Assembly (NCBI GenBank): GCA_003213715.1
Contig: QCMN01000005.1
Span: forward strand, 1-57,892
Reading direction: 5' to 3'
DNA: 57,892 nucleotides
DNA from: Pelagibacteraceae bacterium AG-422-B15
GTDB lineage: Bacteria; Pseudomonadota; Alphaproteobacteria; Pelagibacterales; AG-422-B15
Position numbers and translations under genes: made by a program
In this document: piece by piece, positions 17,279-25,407 of the stretch
Layout: each line of letters opens with the position of its first letter
How positions within the stretch are numbered: position 1 is the first letter of the stretch
Notes under the pieces: generated by a model
Seen by the model: only the letters and a program-made list of their open reading frames with translations
What the model was told of the DNA's origin: nothing
Databases searched by the model: none

Positions 17279-19848
17279 TTTTCAACAACAAGGTTAAGTA
17301 TCTTATTTGGAACATAGATTGATTTTAATATATTTTTTCCCGATAAGGCGTCTTTTATGTTTTTGATATTTTGAATTTCTTTTTCAACTTCTTTTTCTGA
17401 TGTATCTTTTGAAACAACAATTTCTCCACGCCGTTTACCGTTTATCTGAATGACAACAGTCACCTCTTTATTTTCTAAGTACTTTGTATTTATTGTTGGC
17501 CAAGGCTCATCCATAATTGATTCACTTTTTCCAACTAATGACCAACATTCTTCAGCCAGGTGAGGAACCATCGGCTCGATTACTCTAATTAGGATGTGCA
17601 ATGCCTCATTGATTGCCTCTTTGCTTTCCTCATCTTCTATTTGAAATTTAGAAATTGCGTTAACCATCTCAAAAACTTTTGCAATTGAGACATTCATTTG
17701 AAATTTCTCAATGCTTTGAGTGATGGCATGAAGGTTTTGATGAATAATCCTTATAAAATCTAGAGATTTTCCCTTATATGTTTTGTCATTACTATTCGTT
17801 GTTTTTTTAAGGTTTTCTTTATTATTTTGAACAATTGCCCAAATTTTCTGACAAATCTTCCACGCTCCATTGATACCCGCGTCCGTCCAATTAATGTCTT
17901 TTTCAGGTGGACTGTCAGATAACATAAACCATCTTGCTGAGTCGGCTCCGTATGTACTTATTATAGATTCAGGATCAATTACGTTTTTTTTTGATTTCGA
18001 CATCGATTCAATTTCTCCCATTGTAATCGGTTCACCAGTGGATATTTGAAAATACTTCGAGTCCTTCTTCTCTACATCGTCAGGATAAACCCAGGCATTA
18101 GACTCATTTTGAAATGTATGATGACAAACCATTCCTTGCGTAAATAGGCTATCAAAAGGCTCATCTATTCCTTTGATATCGAGTGCTTTAGTAAAAAATC
18201 TAGAGTACAATAAATGTAGGATGGCATGCTCGACACCACCAACGTATTGATCAACTGGCATCCAATAATTAATTTCATCTAAGTTAAAAGGCTCTTTTGT
18301 CTCGAGCGGTGAACAAAATCTTAAAAAATACCATGCTGAGTCGACGAAAGTATCAAGTGTGTCTGTTTCTCTTACAGCATTCATTCCTGTTTCAGGACAC
18401 TTTGTAAATTTCCACTCTGGATGATTGTCAAGAGGATTACCGGGTATGCTTAAGTCAATATCATCTGGTAATTCCAATGGCAGTTGGTCCTCAGGAACTT
18501 CAATTACTTCACCGTCTTCCCTATACATGATAGGAATTGGACACCCCCAATATCTTTGTCGAGAGACACCCCAATCGCGAAGTCTAAAGTTAGTAGTTTT
18601 TTTTCCTATATGAAGTTCTTCTACTCTTTTGATAATTTCACTCTTAGCTTCTTCAATAGAAAGATCATTTAAAAATTGAGAATTAATAAGTTTTCCACTT
18701 CCAGTGTAAGCAGTGTTTTCATCAAGATCGATATTAACAGATGGACTTATAACTGGGATTATTTCTAAATTATATTTATTTGCAAAATCAAGGTCTCTTT
18801 GGTCATGTGCGGGACAACCATAAATAGCTCCAGATCCGTAATCCATTAAGATGAAGTTTGCTATAAAGACTGGAAGCATTTTATTTTCAATAAAAGGATG
18901 TTTGATAAATAATTCTGTCTGAATTCCGACTTTCTCATTTTTGGCTATCGACTCTTCACTAATTTTTTGGGATCTCAATTCTTTGACTTGATTATTCATG
19001 GTTTCATTTTGTTTTATCAATCTATCCACAAATGGATGAAAGGGAGACAAAGCGCAAAAAGTTGCTCCAAAAATTGTATCTGGGCGAGTTGTAAAAATTC
19101 TCAACTTTTCCCCATTAAATTCATCTAATTTTGAAGAAATTACAAAATCTATTTCACAGCCAAAAGATTTTCCAATCCAATTTCTTTGCATCGTTAGAAC
19201 TTTTTCTGGCCATCCAGACATATCATCCAAAGCTTTAAGAAGGCTTTCTGCGTAGTCAGTAATTTTGAAAAACCATTGTGACAGTTTCTTCTGTTCTACC
19301 TCGGCTCCCGACCGCCAACCCTTACCATCTATCACTTGTTCATTTGCAAGCACTGTATTCTCAACTGGATCCCAATTTACGAGAGACTCTTTTTTGTAAA
19401 TTAAATTTTTTCGGTAAAATTTTAAAAAGAGTTTTTGTTGGTTTTGATAATAAAGTTTATCGCAAGTTGCAATTTCTCTGGACCAATCAATTGAAAGACC
19501 CATTTGCTTTAATTGATTTTTCATTGTCTCTATATTTTCGTAAGTCCACGTTTTAGGAGAAGTTTTATTTTCAATGGCTGCATTTTCAGCAGGTAGTCCA
19601 AAAGCATCCCAACCCATTGGATGCATTACATTGAATCCTCGAGCTCGTTTGTATCTAGCAATCACATCACCCAATGTATAATTTCTGACATGACCCATGT
19701 GAATTTTTCCAGATGGGTAAGGAAACATCTCAAGGATATAATACTTTTTTTTATCTATTACTATTTTGCTCTCAAATAAATGATGTTCACTCCAATAAGA
19801 TTGCCACTTCTTTTCAATTACTTTGGAATTATATTTTTCTGACATCAA
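17275..19848 (-). CDS. leuS: Leucyl-tRNA synthetase
   Basis: Class I synthetase charging tRNA-Leu. The 857-residue protein has the HIGH-type signature [15 protein letters not shown] at residues 44-58 with H50-M-G-H53. It carries a large editing domain ([24 protein letters not shown]) and the KMSKS-type loop MSKSKKNV near residue 630. It ends in the C-terminal tRNA-binding domain. Length is standard for bacteria. It follows the DUF3576 lipoprotein gene by 15 bp and is translationally coupled to the sulfotransferase. Confidence 0.97.
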   Translation of the reverse strand: MMSEKYNSKVIEKKWQSYWSEHHLFESKIVIDKKKYYILEMFPYPSGKIHMGHVRNYTLGDVIARYKRARGFNVMHPMGWDAFGLPAENAAIENKTSPKTWTYENIETMKNQLKQMGLSIDWSREIATCDKLYYQNQQKLFLKFYRKNLIYKKESLVNWDPVENTVLANEQVIDGKGWRSGAEVEQKKLSQWFFKITDYAESLLKALDDMSGWPEKVLTMQRNWIGKSFGCEIDFVISSKLDEFNGEKLRIFTTRPDTIFGATFCALSPFHPFVDRLIKQNETMNNQVKELRSQKISEESIAKNEKVGIQTELFIKHPFIENKMLPVFIANFILMDYGSGAIYGCPAHDQRDLDFANKYNLEIIPVISPSVNIDLDENTAYTGSGKLINSQFLNDLSIEEAKSEIIKRVEELHIGKKTTNFRLRDWGVSRQRYWGCPIPIMYREDGEVIEVPEDQLPLELPDDIDLSIPGNPLDNHPEWKFTKCPETGMNAVRETDTLDTFVDSAWYFLRFCSPLETKEPFNLDEINYWMPVDQYVGGVEHAILHLLYSRFFTKALDIKGIDEPFDSLFTQGMVCHHTFQNESNAWVYPDDVEKKDSKYFQISTGEPITMGEIESMSKSKKNVIDPESIISTYGADSARWFMLSDSPPEKDINWTDAGINGAWKICQKIWAIVQNNKENLKKTTNSNDKTYKGKSLDFIRIIHQNLHAITQSIEKFQMNVSIAKVFEMVNAISKFQIEDEESKEAINEALHILIRVIEPMVPHLAEECWSLVGKSESIMDEPWPTINTKYLENKEVTVVIQINGKRRGEIVVSKDTSEKEVEKEIQNIKNIKDALSGKNILKSIYVPNKILNLVVEK

Positions 19849-19863
19849 TCAATGATTAAGGAC

Positions 19864-20400
19864 TTACAGTTCTGAAGCAATTGCTAATGATCTTGCTGAA
19901 TTTAAAATACTTTGTTTTATTTTCAAACTTTGTTCGGAATTAATACCTTGGTCTATCCACCTGTCGCCATCTAAAGTTTGTGTAAACAACGACACTGTTA
20001 CGCTTTCATCGGACATTTCTTGATCAACGATTCGTATATTTATTTTAATTCTACTTTCACCATCATCTAAACTGTACCAGTCAGTAACAATAATTCCTGA
20101 CATAGAGTCAACTGAGATCAAAGGCATAAATCCAACTTTATCCAATGCCACACTAAATGTTATTGAGTTAACTTGATAGTTAGTGCTAGGACTTAGTCCC
20201 AAGGACTCAAGGAAACCCTCTCCGGATTTCTCTATTATTGTACTTCCACTAGGCAGCCTAAGATCTCTGTCCTCCGCTTTCTCAGTTAATACCCTCTGTC
20301 CCTGAGAATCATATGTTTCGGGATCATCTTGTAAACTTTGAATTTGAGCACAAGAAATAAAATAAAGCAGTAAAAGTAGAGAAATTAGGGGTTTTTTCAT
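19864..20400 (-). CDS. DUF3576 lipoprotein
   Basis: A 178-residue predicted lipoprotein whose signal peptide ends in the lipobox FISC. The body matches the DUF3576 family, which sits directly upstream of leuS in many Alphaproteobacteria. The motif VGFMPLISVDSMSGIIVTDWY is conserved in the family. No function is known. It is probably the first gene of the transcript running through leuS to holA, and is divergent from the porin gene. Confidence 0.82.
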   Translation of the reverse strand: MKKPLISLLLLLYFISCAQIQSLQDDPETYDSQGQRVLTEKAEDRDLRLPSGSTIIEKSGEGFLESLGLSPSTNYQVNSITFSVALDKVGFMPLISVDSMSGIIVTDWYSLDDGESRIKINIRIVDQEMSDESVTVSLFTQTLDGDRWIDQGINSEQSLKIKQSILNSARSLAIASEL

Positions 20401-20408
20401 AGTTTTAA

Positions 20409-20438
20409 TTGAAATTTGGTGTTTTTTTAAATTATAAT
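20409..20438 (+). promoter_or_regulatory. Candidate sigma-70 promoter of the porin gene
   Basis: TTGAAA at 20409-20414 and TATAAT at 20433-20438 are separated by 18 bp. This is a near-consensus pair in the 230-bp gap before the porin. It predicts a 5' untranslated leader of roughly 185 nt that would contain the inverted repeat at 20504-20543. In such AT-rich DNA the match could be fortuitous. Confidence 0.45.
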
Positions 20439-20503
20439 ACCTTTAAACTAAAAATCTCAAACAATCCATTTTTTCATACTTTTTCAACAAAATTCAATAG
20501 TTG

Positions 20504-20543
20504 CATAAATATCACATATAAACATAAAAATGTGATATTTATG
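20504..20543 (+). promoter_or_regulatory. Perfect 14-bp inverted repeat upstream of the porin
   Basis: CATAAATATCACAT at 20504-20517 is repeated as the exact inverse ATGTGATATTTATG at 20530-20543, with a 12-nt spacer. It ends 89 bp before the porin start. As DNA it could be an operator for a dimeric regulator. As RNA it would be a long stem in the leader. No T-run follows, so it is not a terminator. Confidence 0.6.
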
Positions 20544-20632
20544 AAAATACCTTTAAAAAAAAGGATTATTTTTGATAAAAGTGGGACTAGTTAAATTTAA
20601 CTATGATCAATTATCATATGAAAGGAAATTTT

Positions 20633-21550
20633 ATGAATAGATCAAAAATTATCGGAGCAACCGCTTTAGCTTCAGTTATGGCTGCTGGTGCAGCTCATTC
20701 TGAAATGGCTATTAACGGTTATTTCACTGGTATCGTACAGGACAATGATGGTGGAGGAATAGCTTCTACATTCTCTACTAACTCAATTTATGTATCGTAC
20801 AGTGACTCTATGGACAATGGTATGGGCGTTGGACTTACAATGTCTGTTACTGCTGCCGGAATCAAAACTGACGTTAACTTCGACACAGGTATGGGTACAA
20901 TCGGTTTAGGTATCGGTCAAGACTCAGCTGTTGATGGCTTTGACTCAAACCCAGGTTGTTTCTCACTTGTAAACTGCTGGAATGTTGCCATGAGTGGTAA
21001 AGCTGGCGGAGCATCAGCATCGTTTGATGAAGACGCTAACGTTTACACAGATGGTGATGCAGAATCTGGAAACTCAATTGCATACTCGAACTCAATGGGT
21101 GGAGTATCGTTTAAGGTTACTAGAGGTATGGAGTCAACTACAGTTGATCCTGTAATGTCTTATGCTGCTAAAACATCAATCATGGGCGCAACAATTGCGG
21201 CTGGTGTTTCACAAATTGATTACAAAGCTGCAGCTACAGCTGACAAAGATCCAAGTTTCGTAACTGTTGGTTATTCAATAGCTGGCCTTAACTTAGGTTA
21301 TGCTTTGTATGACGCTGATAACGGTTCAGAAGAAACTACAATGGGTGTAGGTACATCTGTTGCTGGATTTGACGTTGGTGTTCAGTTTGCTGAAAGAGAC
21401 TTTACTACTGACATCGATTACATGAGAGTATCTGTGAACAAAGGAATGGGCGCAGCTTCTTTCGGTATCGATTATACTGAAAAAGACGTATCAGGCGGTT
21501 CAGCTAATGACAAAGACATCTGGACTCTGAACTACGCAGTTGGATTCTAA
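20633..21550 (+). CDS. Outer-membrane porin
   Basis: A 305-residue porin of the general alphaproteobacterial type. The start at 20633 was chosen over one 30 bp upstream because AAAGGAAA lies just before it and the signal peptide (ending near AHSEM) then has normal length. The mature protein is rich in Gly, Ser, Asp and Thr with alternating hydrophobic residues, as in a 16-strand barrel. It ends in a C-terminal phenylalanine (YAVGF), the BAM recognition signal. The sequence is less AT-rich than neighbours, in line with high expression. It is monocistronic, with its own terminator. Confidence 0.88.
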   Translation: MNRSKIIGATALASVMAAGAAHSEMAINGYFTGIVQDNDGGGIASTFSTNSIYVSYSDSMDNGMGVGLTMSVTAAGIKTDVNFDTGMGTIGLGIGQDSAVDGFDSNPGCFSLVNCWNVAMSGKAGGASASFDEDANVYTDGDAESGNSIAYSNSMGGVSFKVTRGMESTTVDPVMSYAAKTSIMGATIAAGVSQIDYKAAATADKDPSFVTVGYSIAGLNLGYALYDADNGSEETTMGVGTSVAGFDVGVQFAERDFTTDIDYMRVSVNKGMGAASFGIDYTEKDVSGGSANDKDIWTLNYAVGF

Positions 21551-21579
21551 TAATTTAATTATTAGTTTTTAGATTAAAG

Positions 21580-21612
21580 ATGCCCTACATTAATTTGTAG
21601 GGCATTTTTTTT
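21580..21612 (+). terminator. Rho-independent terminator after the porin
   Basis: ATGCCCTAC at 21580-21588 pairs with GTAGGGCAT at 21597-21605 around an 8-nt loop, followed directly by a T-run to 21611. This is one of the few textbook terminators in the window. The yggS start codon begins at 21613, right after the T-run. Confidence 0.93.
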
Positions 21613-22266
21613 ATGAATAATTATAAAAGTTTTTTAGACAGTTTAGAAAATTCCATAAAACTTACTGGTAGAAATATTAGTGAAATAGAACTCATTGCTG
21701 TAAGTAAAAAGAAGCCCTCGTCTGAAATACAAAGAGTTATTGACGATGGTCATATATCGTTTGGAGAAAATCAAGTTCAGGAAATCGAACGAAAGTGGCT
21801 AGATCTTAAAAGTAAAAATACAAAAATAAAGCTTCATTTCATAGGAAGTATCCAGAGCAGAAAAGTAGAATTTATTTACAAAAACTGTGATGTAATTCAC
21901 TCGATTGATCGAATGAAAGTAGTGAAATTATTTTCGGAATTTGAGAAGACCCACAGTGTAAAGAGACAATATTTCATTCAGATTAATACTGGAAATGAAT
22001 CTCAAAAATCAGGTGTACTTTTCAATGACTCTGAAAAATTCATAAACGATTGTATATCAGACTCTCATTTAAACATAATTGGATTAATGTGCTTGCCTCC
22101 AATAGATGAGGATCCAAGAATTCATTTTTTAAAGCTTAGGGATTTGGCGAAGAATTTTAATCTCAATTCTTTAAGCATGGGTATGTCTAGTGACTATCAG
22201 GTCGCTTTAGAATGTGGTGCTACACATATAAGAATTGGAACCCATATTTTTGGTGAGAGAAATTAG
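21613..22266 (+). CDS. yggS: YggS family PLP-binding homeostasis protein
   Basis: A 217-residue single-domain alanine-racemase-like barrel that binds pyridoxal phosphate and helps keep PLP and amino-acid pools balanced. The PLP lysine lies in LIAVSKKKP near residue 32, with FGENQVQE and HFIGSIQSRK following, all standard. The start codon abuts the T-run of the porin terminator and no Shine-Dalgarno is possible in its transcript-proximal sequence. The stop interlocks with that of the convergent L,D-transpeptidase. Confidence 0.92.
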   Translation: MNNYKSFLDSLENSIKLTGRNISEIELIAVSKKKPSSEIQRVIDDGHISFGENQVQEIERKWLDLKSKNTKIKLHFIGSIQSRKVEFIYKNCDVIHSIDRMKVVKLFSEFEKTHSVKRQYFIQINTGNESQKSGVLFNDSEKFINDCISDSHLNIIGLMCLPPIDEDPRIHFLKLRDLAKNFNLNSLSMGMSSDYQVALECGATHIRIGTHIFGERN

Positions 22267-22757
22267 GGTTTAATAATTATTTTAGTATCTGAATCAATTC
22301 TTTTAACCAATTCAATAATATTCTTCTTCTCAATTGCTACACAGCCCTCTGTTCCCTCAAGATTTGGTTTGCAGATATGCAGAAAAATTGCACTACCTTT
22401 GCCAGGTACAGTGGGATACGTGTTGTAATTAATAACACACAAAACGTCATAGAGATCATCACTTCTGTAGAGCGTTTCTGCACTTGCATCAAAAGGAAAC
22501 TGAATAAATTGATTATATAATTTACTTTTAGGATCATCGCACCAACCATCAATTTTTGAAATTGCTTTTGATGGTAGATTAAAATTCATATCACCCAACT
22601 TATCCGCTCTATAATAAATTTTTTCAAATTTGAATTCACCTATCGGTGTTTTATGATCACCCTCAACCTTGTTTCTTGTAAGTCCGTTTCGTCCAACTGC
22701 ACAGGCACACTGGCCTAAATCAGAATGAAGATAATTATTTTGTATTAATAAATTCAC
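22263..22757 (-). CDS. L,D-transpeptidase (YkuD domain) protein
   Basis: A 164-residue YkuD-fold protein. The catalytic cysteine is C139 in GTEGCVAIE, with the partner histidine in FLHICKPN a few residues upstream, as in the HXnSXGC motif of the family. YkuD enzymes make 3-3 crosslinks in peptidoglycan or attach proteins to it. Here no signal peptide or membrane anchor is visible: the protein begins MNLLIQNNYL and goes straight into the fold. It belongs to the short DUF-type YkuD group of Alphaproteobacteria. It is divergent from the response-regulator-like gene over 25 bp. Confidence 0.8.
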   Translation of the reverse strand: MNLLIQNNYLHSDLGQCACAVGRNGLTRNKVEGDHKTPIGEFKFEKIYYRADKLGDMNFNLPSKAISKIDGWCDDPKSKLYNQFIQFPFDASAETLYRSDDLYDVLCVINYNTYPTVPGKGSAIFLHICKPNLEGTEGCVAIEKKNIIELVKRIDSDTKIIIKP

Positions 22758-22782
22758 AGTCTATATTATAATCATATAAAAA

Positions 22783-23442
22783 ATGGAAAAAAGAATAATC
22801 CCAATCACAATTGGAAATGATAAATTAAGGCTCATTATTTCTGAAATAATTGGATCTAACAATATATATGGGAATTTAGAATTTCAACTTACCAACAAAA
22901 AAGATTTAAGTACAAATAATGAAAGCATTTTAATTACGGATGATGAATTTGCAGTGAAAGAACTACCCCAAGCAATTAAATTTGATACGATATTTATAAT
23001 AAATTGTAATGGTGATGCATTCGATTTTAATAAATTAAAAAGTAAAATTGTTTTGTTAAGTATACCGTTGCAAATCAGAGATTTATATAAAAGTGTTTCT
23101 AATAGTTTAAATCACATCAATTCTCAAATTGCTCGAAAATTAAACTTTAAAAGATTTACTTATGATCCAAGTATGAGGACTTTATATAGTGATAATCTTT
23201 ATTTAAGATTTACAGAAAAAGAATCTCAAATTTTCAATAGTCTTTTAGATAATAGCAATACCCATATTTCTAAAAGAAACCTATTACAGGAAGTATGGAG
23301 TTATAATCAAGATATAGATACGCATACTCTTGAAACCCACATATATTCCTTGAGAAAAAAAATTGAAAAAAAGCTTTTACTTAAAGATCTAATTATTTTC
23401 CAAGATAATAAAGGATACTTTTTAAATAAAAAGATATTGTAA
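22783..23442 (+). CDS. OmpR-type winged-helix regulator with degenerate receiver
   Basis: A 219-residue protein. The C-terminal 95 residues form an OmpR/PhoB winged-helix DNA-binding domain (RFTEKESQIFNSLLDN, then THTLETHIYSLRKKIEKK as recognition helix, and NKGYFL as wing). The N-terminal half has the length and predicted beta-alpha pattern of a receiver domain but lacks the canonical acidic pair near the start and a clear phosphorylatable aspartate and KP lysine. No sensor kinase is adjacent. It might act without phosphorylation. Its targets are unknown; the divergent L,D-transpeptidase is a natural candidate. Confidence 0.78.
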   Translation: MEKRIIPITIGNDKLRLIISEIIGSNNIYGNLEFQLTNKKDLSTNNESILITDDEFAVKELPQAIKFDTIFIINCNGDAFDFNKLKSKIVLLSIPLQIRDLYKSVSNSLNHINSQIARKLNFKRFTYDPSMRTLYSDNLYLRFTEKESQIFNSLLDNSNTHISKRNLLQEVWSYNQDIDTHTLETHIYSLRKKIEKKLLLKDLIIFQDNKGYFLNKKIL

Positions 23443-23443
23443 A

Positions 23444-24802
23444 TTAAACATTGAGCAATAAATGCTCTCGCTCCCATGCACTGATAACGTTTTGATAAGC
23501 GTCATGTTCTGTTTGCTTAATCTCAGTAAAAAGGGTAACAAATTCTTTTCCCAAAGTTTCAGAAAGTTCATTACTCACTTTTAATCTTTTTAATGCATCA
23601 GGAAGATATTTAGGAATATTATGCCGTCTTTCAAAGGCATCTCCTGCAGTAGGTTTTTCTGGTTCTAATTTTTCTTTTAATCCCAGATATCCGCAAGCGA
23701 GTGATGCGGCAAGAGCTAGATATGGATTTGTGTCTGCACCAGGTATTCTGTTTTCTATTCTTCTTGACTCAGGTGACGACGTTGGAACCCTAAAGGCAAC
23801 AGTTCTATTTTCGATACCCCAGTGAGTATTAATTGGAGCTGAGGCATCAATGACAAACCGTCTGTATGAATTTACGTATGGTGCAAATAAGAGCATTGCA
23901 TCTGGTAAATATGTCTGAAGACCTCCTATATAATGTAAAAATTCTTTAGAATTATTTCCTTCTTGATCACTAAAAAGATTTTGATTTGTCTTAGTTGAAA
24001 CCAGATTTTGGTGAATGTGCATTGAACTTCCAGGCTGACCCTGATAAGGCTTTGCCATAAACGTTGCATGTATGCCATGTTTTAATGCGACTTGTCTTAC
24101 CGCTCTCTTAAACATAAACGCTTGGTCTGCAAGTGCCAGAGGATCACCATGATTTAGATTTATTTCGATTTGAGAAGGGCCAGACTCATGCACAAGTGTG
24201 TCCACTCCTATCTCCATAAGTTCACAATAATCGTAAATATCATCTGTTAAAGCGTCAAATTCATTGACAGCATCAATTCCAAAGACACGGCTGCCCGTCT
24301 CTCTTCGACCAGACTTTCCAATTGGTGTTTTTAGAGGCAAATCAGGATCAAGATTTTGCTCACATAAGTAAAATTCTAATTCGGGTGCTACAATTGCTTT
24401 CAAATTTTCCTCTTTTAATAATTTGATAATTTTAACTAAAACTTGGCGTGGAGCAATTTCTGATGCTTCACCGCTGCCATATTTAAGATCGCAAATAATT
24501 TGTGCCGTTGGTTCTTTATTCCAAGGAATTTTTCTCAAAGTTGATAGGTCAGGAGACATAAATAAATCTTCCTCGACATAATCTATCACTTCGCTCTCAT
24601 ACACCCATTTACCAGAAACTGTTTGACCAAAAACTGAGTCAGCAAGTTTGAGACTTTGATCTTCTATAGATTTTAAAAATCTTTGAACAGGAAGAATTTT
24701 TCCTTTTGATGAACCAGCCATATCAGGAAAAATACATTCTACCTCAGATATTTTGTTGGACTCAAGCCATTGCTTGAGTTCACTGTTTGAACTAACCGTC
24801 AT
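23444..24802 (-). CDS. Glutamine synthetase family protein, PuuA-like
   Basis: A 452-residue glutamine-synthetase-fold ligase. Metal and ATP-site motifs include PELEFYL (near residue 141), ESGPSQIEIN and the MAKPYQGQPGSSMHIHQNL segment, followed by NRRFV-like YRRFVIDASAP and the ENR motif. The pattern resembles gamma-glutamylputrescine synthetase (PuuA) rather than GlnA-I: shorter, without the adenylylation tyrosine loop. It could also ligate another amine. No other polyamine genes are adjacent, so the exact substrate is not settled. Confidence 0.85.
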   Translation of the reverse strand: MTVSSNSELKQWLESNKISEVECIFPDMAGSSKGKILPVQRFLKSIEDQSLKLADSVFGQTVSGKWVYESEVIDYVEEDLFMSPDLSTLRKIPWNKEPTAQIICDLKYGSGEASEIAPRQVLVKIIKLLKEENLKAIVAPELEFYLCEQNLDPDLPLKTPIGKSGRRETGSRVFGIDAVNEFDALTDDIYDYCELMEIGVDTLVHESGPSQIEINLNHGDPLALADQAFMFKRAVRQVALKHGIHATFMAKPYQGQPGSSMHIHQNLVSTKTNQNLFSDQEGNNSKEFLHYIGGLQTYLPDAMLLFAPYVNSYRRFVIDASAPINTHWGIENRTVAFRVPTSSPESRRIENRIPGADTNPYLALAASLACGYLGLKEKLEPEKPTAGDAFERRHNIPKYLPDALKRLKVSNELSETLGKEFVTLFTEIKQTEHDAYQNVISAWEREHLLLNV

Positions 24803-24837
24803 TGCTATTGAAATATTTTATAAAACCTGCCTGTGGT

Positions 24838-25407
24838 TTAGTTATATTTAACCACGAATAAATTCTGGCTTATAAATATATTTTTTTTTATCTTTGTAAA
24901 CTTAAAAACAGTTTTATTGCCAAATTCATCATAAATTTCCCATTTTTTGAGATCTAAAGACTCTCGATCAAATATAAATTCGATTTGATTATCGGACTTA
25001 TCATCTTTAACTCTAAGCATTAAATAATAAGAATTATTTTTATCTCTCAACGATATGATATCGAATTCGTTCTCTATTATGATATTATCAGATAAAAGTT
25101 TTTTCAAAATACTGTCGCCGATTGGAAAGCTATCAATTTGATACCCTTCCTTATCCACCACGACCATCAAACTTTTATTAGTGATGATATCTTCTTCTCT
25201 ACCATCATACTTGAACTTTGATTTAAATGGCTTTGAAAAAAAAAATTGTCCGTTAAAAATATTTCCCTCTTGATCAATTTGTTCAAATTGACCTGACATT
25301 GATTTTATTTCATTCCAATTATCTTCTATGTCTGTAACAATTGGATTAGATGAAGAATTATTGACAAGAAAAAAAAATAGGAAGATAGCTAAAATTAATG
25401 ACTTCAT
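24838..25407 (-). CDS. lolA: Outer-membrane lipoprotein carrier LolA
   Basis: Periplasmic chaperone that carries lipoproteins from LolCDE to the outer membrane. The 189-residue protein has a signal peptide (ends near residue 20, NSSSN) and the LolA/LolB-type motif MSGQFEQIDQEGNIFNGQFF, then FSKPFKSKFKYD. It directly follows ftsK with a 4-bp overlap, the same pairing as in many Proteobacteria. It serves the lipoproteins predicted elsewhere in this window. Confidence 0.9.
   Translation of the reverse strand: MKSLILAIFLFFFLVNNSSSNPIVTDIEDNWNEIKSMSGQFEQIDQEGNIFNGQFFFSKPFKSKFKYDGREEDIITNKSLMVVVDKEGYQIDSFPIGDSILKKLLSDNIIIENEFDIISLRDKNNSYYLMLRVKDDKSDNQIEFIFDRESLDLKKWEIYDEFGNKTVFKFTKIKKNIFISQNLFVVKYN

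Noticed and set aside
20547-20561. CCTTTAAAAAAAAGG dyad upstream of the porin
   Set aside because: Only five-base arms around an A-run; likely to occur by chance in this AT-rich gap.
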